Below are positions 43,561 through 52,318 of a DNA stretch of 64,000 bases, piece by piece. Source of the DNA: Planctomycetota bacterium (GTDB taxonomy: Bacteria > Planctomycetota > Phycisphaerae > UBA1845 > UTPLA1). Under the pieces are notes generated by a model. That model did no database searches. It worked only from the letters and a program-made list of their open reading frames with translations, and had not been told where the DNA came from. Every line of letters begins with the position of its first letter. The stretch's first letter is position 1. A program made the position numbers and the translations under genes. Where the stretch lies: NCBI GenBank assembly GCA_015654675.1, contig JAATGM010000017.1:152973-216972 (forward strand). The letters run 5' to 3'.

Positions 43561-44043
43561 ATGCCAGATCCCCTCGTCGCGATCATCATGGGCAGCGAAT
43601 CCGATCGCGCCACCCTCCAACATGCCGCCGATCAGCTCACTTCGCTTCAAATTCCATTCGAGTGGCGCGTCGTCTCTGCCCATCGAACGCCCGACCTCAT
43701 GTTCGAGTTTGCCGCGCAAGCCGAGTCGCGCGGTTTCGAAGTCATCATCGCCGGCGCGGGCGGCGCAGCCCACCTCCCCGGAATGACCGCCGCCAAGACT
43801 CTCCTCCCGGTGATCGGCGTCCCAGTCGAGTCTCACGCCCTCCACGGCCTCGACTCGCTCCTCTCCATTGTCCAGATGCCCGGCGGCGTCCCCGTCGCGA
43901 CCGTCGCCATCGGCAAAGCCGGAGCCACGAACGCGGCCCTACTTGCGGCGGCCATCCTCGCTCGCAAACACGCCGACATCCGCCAGCGCCTCTTCGATTT
44001 TCGCACCCAACAAACCCAGTCCGCCGCGAGGCAGTCGTCGTGA
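43561..44043 (+). CDS. purE: N5-carboxyaminoimidazole ribonucleotide mutase
   Basis: 160 residues, class I PurE length. It shifts the carboxylate of N5-CAIR to C4 in purine synthesis. Conserved blocks: [36 protein letters not shown] and [17 protein letters not shown] (the catalytic GGAAHLPG). The ATG at 43561 is the first that gives a PurE start; earlier start codons lie in another gene. Its stop overlaps the purK start. Confidence 0.96.
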   Translation: MPDPLVAIIMGSESDRATLQHAADQLTSLQIPFEWRVVSAHRTPDLMFEFAAQAESRGFEVIIAGAGGAAHLPGMTAAKTLLPVIGVPVESHALHGLDSLLSIVQMPGGVPVATVAIGKAGATNAALLAAAILARKHADIRQRLFDFRTQQTQSAARQSS

Positions 44044-45185
44044 CCGACAAGCCGATCCTCCCCGGCGCAACCATCGGGATCCTCGGCGGCGGCCAACTCG
44101 GCCGAATGTTCGCCATCGCCGCACGCCGCATGGGCTACCGTGTCCACTCCTTCGATCCCATGCCCGACTCCCCCACCGGCCAGGTCGCCGACGTCGAAAT
44201 CGAAGCCGACTACAACGACATCGAAGCCGCGCGCTACTTCGCCAGCCGCTGCGACGTCGTCACCATGGAGTTCGAAAACATCCCCAGCCCCACGGTCGAA
44301 TCCGTCGCCGAAATCCGCCCCGTCCGGCCCTCCGCCCGCGTGCTGCACATCTGCCAACACCGCCTCCGCGAAAAGGAATTCCTCAGCAAATCGGGCTTCA
44401 GCGTCGCGCCTTTCCGCCCCGTGCAGAGCGAATCCGACCTTCGCACCGCCCTCGACAACCTCGGCATGCCGGCCATCCTGAAAACAGCCGGCTTCGGCTA
44501 CGACGGCAAAGGCCAGACCCGCATCGACGCGCCAGATCAGATCGCCGGCGCATGGCAAAAACTCGGCGAAGCCCAGGGCGTTCTCGAAAAATTCGTGAAG
44601 TTCGATCGCGAGCTTTCCGTGATCGCCGCCCGCGGACTCGACGGCCGCATACGCTGTTTCCCAGTCGCCGAAAATGACCACCGTCGCCACATCCTCGACA
44701 CCAGCGTGGCTCCCGCGCGAATTGAGCCAGATATCGCCGAACGCGCCCAAAAACTGGCCGCCGAAATCGCCACCGCACTGGACGTGATCGGACTGCTCGC
44801 CGTCGAAATGTTTTTGATCGAAGACGGCAAGTTGCTCGTAAACGAGCTTGCCCCGCGCCCCCACAACTCCGGCCACTGGTCCTTCGACGCCTGCGTCACC
44901 AGCCAATTCGAACAACAACTCCGCGCCGTCTGCGGCCTCCCGCTGGGCGACCCCGCCCTGCTCAAGCCCGCCGCGATCGCAAATCTGCTGGGCGACCTCT
45001 GGACCACGGGCGACCCGCGATGGGACTTTGCCCTTGCAATTCCAAACGTGAAGCTCCACCTATACGGGAAGCAAACCCCGCGCCCCGGCCGAAAAATGGG
45101 GCACCTCTGCGCAACAGCCGAATCCTCGACAGCCGCGCTCCATTCCGTCCTCCGCGCCCGCGAAGCCCTCATGCCTCGCGCGTAA
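44040..45185 (+). CDS. purK: N5-carboxyaminoimidazole ribonucleotide synthase
   Basis: 381 residues from GTG 44040, whose GTGA overlaps the purE TGA. It makes N5-CAIR from AIR, bicarbonate and ATP and hands it to PurE. N-terminal nucleotide-binding motif [23 protein letters not shown]-grasp core [11 protein letters not shown] and [20 protein letters not shown], and the C-terminal [14 protein letters not shown] are all present. The presence of the PurK/PurE pair indicates the N5-CAIR route. Confidence 0.96.
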   Translation: MTDKPILPGATIGILGGGQLGRMFAIAARRMGYRVHSFDPMPDSPTGQVADVEIEADYNDIEAARYFASRCDVVTMEFENIPSPTVESVAEIRPVRPSARVLHICQHRLREKEFLSKSGFSVAPFRPVQSESDLRTALDNLGMPAILKTAGFGYDGKGQTRIDAPDQIAGAWQKLGEAQGVLEKFVKFDRELSVIAARGLDGRIRCFPVAENDHRRHILDTSVAPARIEPDIAERAQKLAAEIATALDVIGLLAVEMFLIEDGKLLVNELAPRPHNSGHWSFDACVTSQFEQQLRAVCGLPLGDPALLKPAAIANLLGDLWTTGDPRWDFALAIPNVKLHLYGKQTPRPGRKMGHLCATAESSTAALHSVLRAREALMPRA

Positions 45186-45233
45186 CACGCGCTGCGGTTT
45201 TCAGAGCAGCCCGAATTGACGTCGCCGGAAATG

Positions 45234-46514
45234 CTATCGGAACAATTGCCGAATCATGCGCCACGGGTAAACAGTCGCTCGACCAACGCGCCACGCCCAC
45301 GACTGTCGCATCGCCCCCAGCTCTTTCTCCGTCTCCTCGAGCAGCTTGCGTACCCCCCGCTCCGACGCCAACACTCGCTCCGCGCCAGCGATGTACTCCC
45401 GGATCTCCCGATCCGCGGCCTCAAGCGCGCCGCGAAGCTCTGCCTCTTTGTCAGCTGCCTCTCTCCGTAAGTCCCGCAATGCATCCTGGCCCTGCCTGAC
45501 CGCATCGTCCTTGGCATAAAGCTGTCGGTAGAGCTGATCCTGCACCAATGCGACACGGTCCGCCTCGCCTTGTCCCACCGCGCTCATCGTCGCCGCATAT
45601 GCCGCGCAGCGCGTGGCCAACGCCTCCCCAAACACAGCCAATGCAGAAATCGGCCACTTGGAATCATCGAACGCCGGCGTGTACTTGAGTACTCCGCCGC
45701 CATACGGCAGCGGATCAAGAACTGTCTCGCCGTCGCAAGTCGCCCCGCCGGGCAGCGAATATCGCCGAGCCGCGTCGCGAAACTCCGCAGCCACGCTTTC
45801 CGGATCATGCTTGAGCCGTTCAAACGGCCCGCGATACTGAAATCCCCAATCCGATTGCCGCACAGGTGTCAGCAGTCGATTGAGATACCCGATCGCTATC
45901 TTTGCCAGATATTGGCCCGAACTTCGAATCGGAAAGTGCCCGAGCACGCACTCCGCCGAGGCCTGCGGCTCGATCTCCAGTTCTCCGATGTGAAACGAAT
46001 GATTTCCCTCGCCCAGCACTGCCCCCGGCTGCTCCGCCAGATTCCGTGGGACTGCCACCTTGGCCCACCGCCACCCCTCCGTCCGCAGCCGATGTTGAAT
46101 TCGAACAACCGGATTCCGCTCCGTTGCGACGTCACTCGCCTCCGGGACGTACGACCGCCACGGAATCGATATCGGCCGGTCCGACGCAGTCCCCGGCGGC
46201 ACAAGTCCACCCGGTCCCGCCGCCAGGAATTCGTCCGCGTCGATCGGCAGAACCCAGTCCGCCCGATGCTTGGCAACCGCGTGCTCGCGCATCAGGCGCG
46301 TGGTCCGCTCCGATTGCCGCTTCCCGGGCTCGGCGTCCTCGATCACCTCTAGCGCCAAGCCCTCCTGCCGCAGAGAATGGAGCGCATCCAGCGTCCCGTC
46401 ATGGCTGCCGTTATCGAGTACCACGAGATGATCGACGGTTGCCAGCGCGTGGCGGACGAATGCCTCCACGATATCAATCTCGTTTCGCACCATCGCGACG
46501 CCGACGGTCCGCAT
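45234..46514 (-). CDS. Glycosyltransferase family 2-like with C-terminal coiled coil
   Basis: 426 residues. The N-terminus has MVRNEIDIVEAFVRHAL, HLVVLDNGSHDGTLDAL and ADWVLPIDADEF, a GT2-like core with a DxD-type metal motif (DAD, about residues 97-99). About 120 C-terminal residues are charged heptad-rich sequence (DKEAELRGALEAADREIRE and following) predicted as coiled coil, ending in a Trp/Arg-rich, possibly membrane-associated tail. A surface glycan role is likely; specificity unknown. The gene stands convergent to purK (48 bases) and 48 bases upstream of the OB-fold gene on the same strand. Confidence 0.8.
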   Translation of the reverse strand: MRTVGVAMVRNEIDIVEAFVRHALATVDHLVVLDNGSHDGTLDALHSLRQEGLALEVIEDAEPGKRQSERTTRLMREHAVAKHRADWVLPIDADEFLAAGPGGLVPPGTASDRPISIPWRSYVPEASDVATERNPVVRIQHRLRTEGWRWAKVAVPRNLAEQPGAVLGEGNHSFHIGELEIEPQASAECVLGHFPIRSSGQYLAKIAIGYLNRLLTPVRQSDWGFQYRGPFERLKHDPESVAAEFRDAARRYSLPGGATCDGETVLDPLPYGGGVLKYTPAFDDSKWPISALAVFGEALATRCAAYAATMSAVGQGEADRVALVQDQLYRQLYAKDDAVRQGQDALRDLRREAADKEAELRGALEAADREIREYIAGAERVLASERGVRKLLEETEKELGAMRQSWAWRVGRATVYPWRMIRQLFR

Positions 46515-46562
46515 GAATACCCCTGCGTTAACCCGATCAACCCCCCGATCACTGGCAGCTCG

Positions 46563-47054
46563 CTAATCGCGCCCCGAGTCCTTCTCGCCCGCTGCCTTTT
46601 CGTCCGGCTTCGCTTTCTTCGGCTTCAACTTTCGAATTCCGTCCGCCGATTCGAGCGTAATCTGTAACCGGCCACGATACTCATTCACTTTTCCCACCAC
46701 GCGCACGTTGTCCGTAGCTGCCGGCTTCTGGTCCGCTGGAATCTTCTTCGCAATATCCGCCCAATAGACGACTTCAATCGTGCTCTCGCCCTCGTGCAGC
46801 GTGATAATGGTAATTTGCTCTCGCGTCTTGCTCGGGCGCTCAATCATTCGAGCAACGCTGCCGCGCACCGAAACGAGTTGATTCAACATATCGCGATTGA
46901 TCTCGCTGATATGAACCTTCTTGGGCGTCGCCGCCTGCGATGCCGGTGCCGACGTCGCCCCGCCGTGCGACTTCTTCGGAGCCGCTTCCACCAACCCGGG
47001 CAGCGCGGCCCCCAACCAGATCACCAACAACAATCCTGCCAACGCTTGCTTCAC
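46563..47054 (-). CDS. Exported OB-fold-like protein
   Basis: 163 residues from GTG 47054, which is supported by AAAGGA about 8 bases upstream and starts a signal peptide (GLLLVIWLGAALPGLVEA). The mature domain has VHISEINRDMLNQLVSVRGS, ITIITLHEGESTIEVVYWAD and NVRVVGKVNEYRGRLQITLE, the spacing of an OB-fold of the kind found in exported nucleic-acid-binding proteins. The C-terminus is Lys/Glu-rich. Function unknown. Last gene of the murJ-trmB-yidD operon. Confidence 0.75.
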   Translation of the reverse strand: MKQALAGLLLVIWLGAALPGLVEAAPKKSHGGATSAPASQAATPKKVHISEINRDMLNQLVSVRGSVARMIERPSKTREQITIITLHEGESTIEVVYWADIAKKIPADQKPAATDNVRVVGKVNEYRGRLQITLESADGIRKLKPKKAKPDEKAAGEKDSGRD

Positions 47055-47082
47055 TTCGCCCGTCCTTTCTCTCGCTCTGGGC

Positions 47083-47322
47083 TCACGCGACCGGATCATA
47101 ACCGCCCGGGCTACCCGGTTTGCAACGCCAAATACGCGCCGCTGCCATCCTGCCCCCCCGCCACGGGCCATGCCGACGGATCGCCTCGATCGCATACTCG
47201 CTGCACGAAGGATGAAACCTGCACGCCCCCACCAGCAGCGGCCGCAACGCCAGTTGATACGCGACGACGATAGCAATCAATCCCAACCCCAGCCCACGCC
47301 GAATCACTCCACCCGGCCCCAT
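47083..47322 (-). CDS. yidD: Membrane protein insertion efficiency factor YidD
   Basis: 79 residues. YidD is a small inner-leaflet protein that aids YidC-dependent insertion. The signature CRFHPSCSEYAIEAIRRHG with WRCKPGSPGGYDPV is a near-perfect family match, after a membrane-associated N-terminus (GLGLIAIVVAYQLALRPLL). It is usually beside rpmH-rnpA-yidC; here it follows trmB by 9 bases, so this is a relocated copy. The OB-fold gene starts 28 bases after it. Confidence 0.95.
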   Translation of the reverse strand: MGPGGVIRRGLGLGLIAIVVAYQLALRPLLVGACRFHPSCSEYAIEAIRRHGPWRGGRMAAARIWRCKPGSPGGYDPVA

Positions 47323-47331
47323 CAGTTCGCC

Positions 47332-47940
47332 TCAACGCCGCCGGAAAGCAAGCCGATGAATCGGCCGCCCTTCACGCACATACTTCACTTCGAAATTTGT
47401 CTCCGTCCGCTCTCCCTCGGCGCCGTATTCCGCATCATCAAAGGCAACCGGCTCCAATTCCTGCCGACCCGCAGTCAAACCGCGTATCACTTCAAAGTAC
47501 TCCGCATGGTCGGTCTGAATCGCCCAGCGTGCTCCGGATCGCAGTGCCCGTATCGCCGCCTCGACAAACTCCGGCGTAAACAGCCGCCGCTTGTGATGCC
47601 GCTTCTTCGGCCACGGGTCCGGATGATACACATGCAGGGCGCTGAGACTCCCCACCGGGACGCGATGGATCATCAGGTGCCGCGCGTCCGTTCGCGCCAT
47701 CCGCACGTTTGTCACACCCCACCGCGCCATTCGATCCGCCGAATAGCGGAAGAATTCGTTCGCCCACTCAATCCCGAAGTAATTCCGTTCCGGATGCCCG
47801 CGCGCCTGCCGCAGCAGAAACGTCCCCTTGCCGCAGCCGATCTCCATCTCCACCGGCCGCTCATAGCCAAAAATGGCCGCAAAATCGATCGCCCCCTCGA
47901 TCGTTTCAACGTCAACGGTAACTTCTTCGATGCTGACCAC
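47332..47940 (-). CDS. trmB: tRNA (guanine-N7)-methyltransferase
   Basis: 202 residues from GTG 47940. It methylates G46 in the tRNA variable loop using SAM. Motif I is VEMEIGCGKGTFLLRQARG, and the family signature HVYHPDPWPKKRHHKRRL is at about residues 115-132. A GTG start is chosen because earlier codons overlap murJ; it begins 7 bases after the murJ stop, indicating cotranscription. The C-terminus (ETNFEVKYVREGRPIHRL) matches the tRNA-binding end of the family. Confidence 0.94.
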   Translation of the reverse strand: MVSIEEVTVDVETIEGAIDFAAIFGYERPVEMEIGCGKGTFLLRQARGHPERNYFGIEWANEFFRYSADRMARWGVTNVRMARTDARHLMIHRVPVGSLSALHVYHPDPWPKKRHHKRRLFTPEFVEAAIRALRSGARWAIQTDHAEYFEVIRGLTAGRQELEPVAFDDAEYGAEGERTETNFEVKYVREGRPIHRLAFRRR

Positions 47941-47947
47941 GCGACAA

Positions 47948-49585
47948 TTATACGTCCGGCGTCGCGCGACCCAACAGCCAGTCCACCTCGCGCATCCGCA
48001 TCGCCTTCGCCGCCGCAAGATAGACCAGCCCGGCCGCCCCCATCGGCAGGAACACCCGCGCCGCCCGCGCCACAATGCTCATTCCCGCCAGCCCCCCCGA
48101 CCGCCGCGCCCACCAGAGTACGAGCATCGCCGCGCCAGCCGCCAGCAGCCCGGCAATCAGCGTCCGAGCAAACGACCGCGCAAGCTCGCGCGCCCCGATC
48201 CGTCCGCCCATCCGCTGCCGCAGGATCCACAACCCGATCGCCACTTGCAGTGACGCGGTAATCGATGTGCTGATCCCGAACGCCGCCTCGCGAATCCGCG
48301 GATGCCAAACCAGTGAAAGATTCAGCGCCTGATTAAGCAACACCAGCCCGCACCCGATCCACATCGGCGTCAACGTGTCCTTCAACGAATAAAACCCGCG
48401 TGTGACGATGTGCTGTCCGCAAAACGCCCACATCCCGATTCCGTACCACGCCAGCACCCACGAAGCCCGCTCGGTCGCCGCTGCCCCAAACCTCTGATAT
48501 TGAAATAGCAGCGTCACAATCGGCTGCGCCAGCACAATCATCATCAACCCTGCCGGCAGTCCCTCAAATACCGCCATTCGCAACGCCGATCCCGTCGCTC
48601 GCCGCATCGCCGGCATGTCGCCGCGCGAAGCGTGCCGCGACAGCAGCGGGAAAGCCGCCGTCGCCAGCGAAATCGCCAGCACCCCAAGCGGAAACTGGTA
48701 TAGCCGCTGCGCATTGCTCACGGCCGACAGCGCCCCATCATTCAGCGGATATCGAATCTGCCGCCCCGCGATGGAAAACGTCTCCGCCTGGTTCGGTCCG
48801 CGCGTGAGAAACGTGCATACCTGCGAATCAAGATACACATTCAGCAGCAGCACCCCCTGCCCGATCATGATCGGCACAAACGTTCGCATCATCCGCCGCA
48901 CCGTCGGATCGCGCCAATCCACCGAGGGCCGAAAGCGAATGCCGTAGGTCCGTAGCACCGGCAGAACGATCGCAATCTGAAGCACACTCGCCGCAACCAC
49001 GCTCAGCGCTACGCCATAAACCTGAATCTCAGGCCGCACGCTCATGGCCGGTCCAACGACCAGGACGCCCAGGATGTTGCAGACATTGAGCACGATCGGC
49101 GCCAGCGCCGGCACCGTGAAGTGATGCAGACAATTCAGGATGCTCGAAAAAACTGCCAGCAGGCAAATGCTGATCATGAATGGCAGCATGACCGCCGTCA
49201 GCCCCAGCATGAGCCGCCGCATCGCTTCGCCGGGCGCAAAGTGCCATACCGCGGCGACGCCAAGTTCCAGTACGATCGTCAGCGTCGAAAGCACAACCAC
49301 CAGCAATCCGCAGACGCGCCCCAGCAACACCCCCGCCGCCGGTTTTCCATCCCGATCCAGCACCTCGGTAAACTGCGGCACAAAGACCGCCGCCAGCGCC
49401 CCCTCGCCAAACAATCGCCGGAAGAGATTCGGAATCTGAAACCCGTAGTTGAACGAGTCCTGGACCCACCCCTGCCCGAAATGCGCATTGAGGACGATGT
49501 CCCGCGCCAAACCCGTCACGCGCGAGAGCAAAGTGCAGGCCGCGATCAATTTCGCCGCGCCGAACAACCGTTTCTCGCTGCTCAT
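47948..49585 (-). CDS. murJ: Lipid II flippase MurJ
   Basis: 545 residues from ATG 49585; the first 37 residues of the open frame overlap mutY and are rejected. MurJ flips lipid II across the membrane, so this organism makes peptidoglycan. The start SEKRLFGAAKLIAACTLLSR followed by VTGLARD matches MurJ helix 1. About 14 hydrophobic segments follow. The conserved RNxY-type region and RxxYSLKDT-like segment (FYSLKDTLTPMWIG) are visible. The ATG overlaps the mutY stop (ATGA). Confidence 0.94.
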   Translation of the reverse strand: MSSEKRLFGAAKLIAACTLLSRVTGLARDIVLNAHFGQGWVQDSFNYGFQIPNLFRRLFGEGALAAVFVPQFTEVLDRDGKPAAGVLLGRVCGLLVVVLSTLTIVLELGVAAVWHFAPGEAMRRLMLGLTAVMLPFMISICLLAVFSSILNCLHHFTVPALAPIVLNVCNILGVLVVGPAMSVRPEIQVYGVALSVVAASVLQIAIVLPVLRTYGIRFRPSVDWRDPTVRRMMRTFVPIMIGQGVLLLNVYLDSQVCTFLTRGPNQAETFSIAGRQIRYPLNDGALSAVSNAQRLYQFPLGVLAISLATAAFPLLSRHASRGDMPAMRRATGSALRMAVFEGLPAGLMMIVLAQPIVTLLFQYQRFGAAATERASWVLAWYGIGMWAFCGQHIVTRGFYSLKDTLTPMWIGCGLVLLNQALNLSLVWHPRIREAAFGISTSITASLQVAIGLWILRQRMGGRIGARELARSFARTLIAGLLAAGAAMLVLWWARRSGGLAGMSIVARAARVFLPMGAAGLVYLAAAKAMRMREVDWLLGRATPDV

Positions 49586-50685
49586 GCCGACGCCACCCGC
49601 GCCCGCTTCCCCTCGACCGCCGCGCGCAGACCGTCCAGTACTCGCCGCATCGCCCGTGAGAACCCCAGATCGTCCACTTTGTTCAACGACCGCCATTGTC
49701 CATTCTCGATCTTGCGCCTCGACTTAGATCGGCACGTAAAGCCGACAAACGTGATCCGTCGGTGCGTGAGCTGCTGCTCCAATCGAACAAACGCGTTTGG
49801 CGAAATCGACACCGCGGCCCCACTCAACCGCCGCGCCAGTTGCCCCGCGATCGTTCGCTCGTTCCCCGGCTCCGCCAACGCGCTCGGAAGCTCCCACAGC
49901 CCGCCCCACAATCCATCCTCCGGCCGCCGAACAAAGAGCCACAGCCCGCCACACTCCATCGCCACGACCACATGCACCTCGGCTCGCACGGCCGCGCGAA
50001 CCGCCGCCGGCGGAATCACGTCGGTCGCCCCCAGCAGATTCGCACGGCAGCCATTCCTCAACGGACAAACCAGGCAAGCCGGCCCGCTCGGCGTGCAAAC
50101 CGTCGCCCCCAATTCCATCAGCGCCTGATTGAAATCTCCGCAAGCCCGGCTCGGCAACATCGCCTCCGCGAGTTCCCAAATCCGCCTCCGCGTTCCCGGC
50201 TCGCGTACGTCCTCGCGAATCGCGAAAAGCCGCGCGATCACCCGCGCCACATTCCCATCCACAACCGCCGCCCGTTTCCCAAACGCAATCGAAGCGACCG
50301 CACCCGCCGTATACGCCCCAACGCCCGGCAGCGTTCGGAGCGACGCAACATCCGACGGCAATTCTCCGCCGAAGTTGTCGACTACCGCCTTCGCCGCCGC
50401 GTGCAGGTTTCTCCCCCGCGCGTAATAACCCAGCCCCGACCACATCCGCAGCACATCGTCCAGCCCAGCGGCCGCCAGCGCCTGTACGGTCGGAAACCGC
50501 CCCATGAACCGCTCGTAATAAGGAATCACCGTCGCGACCTGCGTCTGCTGCAACATCGCCTCCGAAATCCAGATCGCATACGGATCGGTCGTTCGCCGCC
50601 ACGGCAGATCGCGCCGATGCCGCCGAAACCAAGGCAGCAACCGCCGCGCAATTCCCCGGGCGATCATTTGATCGGCCGCGTTCAT
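49582..50685 (-). CDS. mutY: Adenine DNA glycosylase
   Basis: 367 residues. MutY removes A mispaired with 8-oxoG. The helix-hairpin-helix LPGVGAYTAGAVASIAFG is present (about residues 115-132), as are the catalytic Glu in SEAMLQQTQVATV and the catalytic Asp in VVDGNVARVIARL. The iron-sulfur cluster ligands follow the pattern C-x6-C-x2-C-x5-C (CTPSGPACLVCPLRNGC). The C-terminal Nudix-like domain (WLFVRRPEDGLWGGLWELP) checks for 8-oxoG. ATGA overlap with murJ downstream and with the DUF1028 gene upstream. Confidence 0.95.
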   Translation of the reverse strand: MNAADQMIARGIARRLLPWFRRHRRDLPWRRTTDPYAIWISEAMLQQTQVATVIPYYERFMGRFPTVQALAAAGLDDVLRMWSGLGYYARGRNLHAAAKAVVDNFGGELPSDVASLRTLPGVGAYTAGAVASIAFGKRAAVVDGNVARVIARLFAIREDVREPGTRRRIWELAEAMLPSRACGDFNQALMELGATVCTPSGPACLVCPLRNGCRANLLGATDVIPPAAVRAAVRAEVHVVVAMECGGLWLFVRRPEDGLWGGLWELPSALAEPGNERTIAGQLARRLSGAAVSISPNAFVRLEQQLTHRRITFVGFTCRSKSRRKIENGQWRSLNKVDDLGFSRAMRRVLDGLRAAVEGKRARVASA

Positions 50686-51686
50686 TTCGCCTTCTGAGTA
50701 GTCGGCGCTTGCCCCAACACTTTTGTCATCACCGCCGGATCCTTTGGCATGAGTTCCGATTGAACCAGCCGCGGCGTCAACTCGGCCCAGATCGGCTCGC
50801 GCTCAAATACCCGCTTGAAGATCGGCAACGAATCATAAACCTTTCCATTGTTCGCCAGAGTCACCGCGTGCCAGTACGGCATCTCGACAATCTCCGGTGC
50901 AAGCGCCTCCGCTGCAGCGTATTCCTTCTCCGCCGTCGCGAAGTCCTTCTTCTCAATCGCGAGATCCCCTGCATTCATGTGCAGATATGCTCGTTGCAAT
51001 TTCACCAGCCGCCGAAGTTCCTCCACCGGCCGCGGATGATCCTCCACGCGCAGATCAAACTCGCGATCCACCCAGGGCCGTCCCGTCCCCTTCGCCGCCA
51101 CCACGATCAGCGCCGCCGACTGGCGCCCGCGAATATCCCCGCCCTCCTTCTCCGCCGCCTCCAGCGCCGCCAGTATCCGCTCCGCCAGATCACCGCCCGC
51201 CAGCAGATATCCGCGCGCCATAGCCGGCCAGACGGTATCGCGCCCCATCAAATTCGCCTCGACGGAAAACTGATGCTCGCGATCGACAACCTGCCCAGCC
51301 GCCTGAATGCACTTCGCTCCCGTGTGCGCCGCAACTCGCCCCTGCGAATCAATCATCGCCACCTGACGGACTTCGCGACCTTCGTCGCCCGCCAAAAGCG
51401 ACTTCAACGCATCCGGCCCGCTCCGCCCAGCCCGCATCAGATCGAGCCCGAGCGGCCCATACGCCGGATCAACCAGCGATTGCGTCGCCACGGCCCCGAC
51501 GCCCGCCTCCGCCCACGGCACGACGCTGCCCACCGAAAACCAGTGCGATTGCACTGCCACGCCGATCTCGCCCGTCAAAGGATCGCGCGCAACGATCGAG
51601 TAAGTCGCCACCGGTCGTTTCGGATGCTCAGTCGGTGGCGCCCCCACCGCCGAAGCCGCAACAGCGATCGAGAACAAAGCAATCAC
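50682..51686 (-). CDS. Exported DUF1028 protein
   Basis: 334 residues with a signal peptide (MIALFSIAVAASAVGA). The DUF1028 domain (residues about 25-250) shows ATYSIVARDPLTGEIGVAVQ, GVGAVATQSLVDPAYGPLGL and VAAHTGAKC. The family has an Ntn-hydrolase-like fold of unknown substrate. A C-terminal tetratricopeptide-like region (LHMNAGDLAIEKKDFATAEK, EYAAAEAL) follows. It lies between a GNAT gene and mutY, both with 4-base overlaps, so all are one transcript. Confidence 0.87.
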   Translation of the reverse strand: MIALFSIAVAASAVGAPPTEHPKRPVATYSIVARDPLTGEIGVAVQSHWFSVGSVVPWAEAGVGAVATQSLVDPAYGPLGLDLMRAGRSGPDALKSLLAGDEGREVRQVAMIDSQGRVAAHTGAKCIQAAGQVVDREHQFSVEANLMGRDTVWPAMARGYLLAGGDLAERILAALEAAEKEGGDIRGRQSAALIVVAAKGTGRPWVDREFDLRVEDHPRPVEELRRLVKLQRAYLHMNAGDLAIEKKDFATAEKEYAAAEALAPEIVEMPYWHAVTLANNGKVYDSLPIFKRVFEREPIWAELTPRLVQSELMPKDPAVMTKVLGQAPTTQKAK

Positions 51687-52162
51687 AGTGGTGTCTCCTG
51701 CAATTCCAGCCCGAGATATTCCGTCCCCGCGTAAGGATGATTCCCATACGGCTCAATCGTTCGAAATCCCAGCGACCGATAGAGCCCCCGTGCCGCCGCC
51801 ATCGACTCCAGCGTGTCCAGCACCATCCGCCGATAGCCAATCGCTCGGCCCTCGCGCACGATCGATTCCGCCAGCAATCGCCCCAAACCCTTGCCCCGAA
51901 AAGCCGGCCGCGTATAGAGCCGTTTCATTTCACAGACCCCCGCCTCGATTGCGCGCAGCGCAACGCACCCGGCCAGCGCGCCTTCATGCAATGCAATCAA
52001 TAGCCGCCCGCCCGGCGGACCATAGCGACCGGGTAGTGTCGCCAGTTCCTCGTCAAAGCCCTGCAAACTCAGATCAATCCCAAGACTGGCGGCGTATTCG
52101 TTGAATAACTCGCGAGCATCGCCCAGATGCTGTCCATCATTCGCCGAAACAATCGCAAACAT
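51683..52162 (-). CDS. GNAT-family N-acetyltransferase
   Basis: 159 residues, first gene of the minus-strand operon that ends at 46563. A complete GNAT domain: CEMKRLYTRPAFRGKGLGRL carries an intact RGKGLG CoA loop, unlike the GNAT-like protein beside rpoC, and the end segment RSLGFRTIEPYGNHPYAGTE is typical. Substrate unknown; similar small GNATs modify amino acids or peptides. It is divergent from the prepilin-like gene, with 156 bases of regulatory sequence between. Confidence 0.88.
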   Translation of the reverse strand: MFAIVSANDGQHLGDARELFNEYAASLGIDLSLQGFDEELATLPGRYGPPGGRLLIALHEGALAGCVALRAIEAGVCEMKRLYTRPAFRGKGLGRLLAESIVREGRAIGYRRMVLDTLESMAAARGLYRSLGFRTIEPYGNHPYAGTEYLGLELQETPL

Positions 52163-52209
52163 GCCGCTCGAAGCCTATCGCCGCCTACCTCGAACGCAAT
52201 GGCCGGACA

Positions 52210-52244
52210 CTTAATCAAACCTTAATCAATCCTTAATTCTTAAC
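52210..52244 (+). promoter_or_regulatory. Pho-box-like direct repeats
   Basis: CTTAATC at 52210-52216 and 52221-52227, CTTAATT at 52232-52238, then CTTAAC at 52239. The first three repeats start exactly 11 bases apart, the layout of OmpR/PhoB-family operators, and CTTAATCA separated by 3 bases matches the cyanobacterial SphR box (PyTTAAPyPyT/A with 3-bp gaps). In GC-rich DNA this is not chance. The repeats read toward the prepilin-like gene. Regulation by phosphate is inference. Confidence 0.6.
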
Positions 52245-52256
52245 AAATCGCCTGCG

Positions 52257-52291
52257 GTTCCACTCCGCTCGCGTGCCCGAACGGAGTGAAC
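52257..52291 (+). other. Leader hairpin of the prepilin-like gene
   Basis: CACTCCG (52261-52267) pairs with CGGAGTG (52282-52288), and GTT with AAC outside a one-base bulge, giving about 10 bp. It lies between the repeat array and the ATG, so it is likely in the 5' untranslated region or is a second operator. Confidence 0.45.
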
Positions 52292-52318
52292 ACCATCCTG
52301 TGCAGCGGAGATAGAGCG

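Noticed and set aside
43308..44039. Upstream extension of the purK frame by about 240 codons
   Set aside because: It overlaps purE in another frame, is Arg/Pro-rich, and has no start signal. GTG 44040 gives a normal PurK.
43833..45059. Minus-strand 408-codon frame opposite purE-purK
   Set aside because: Antisense shadow of ATP-grasp sequence; purK motifs on the plus strand are complete and purE-purK overlap is natural.
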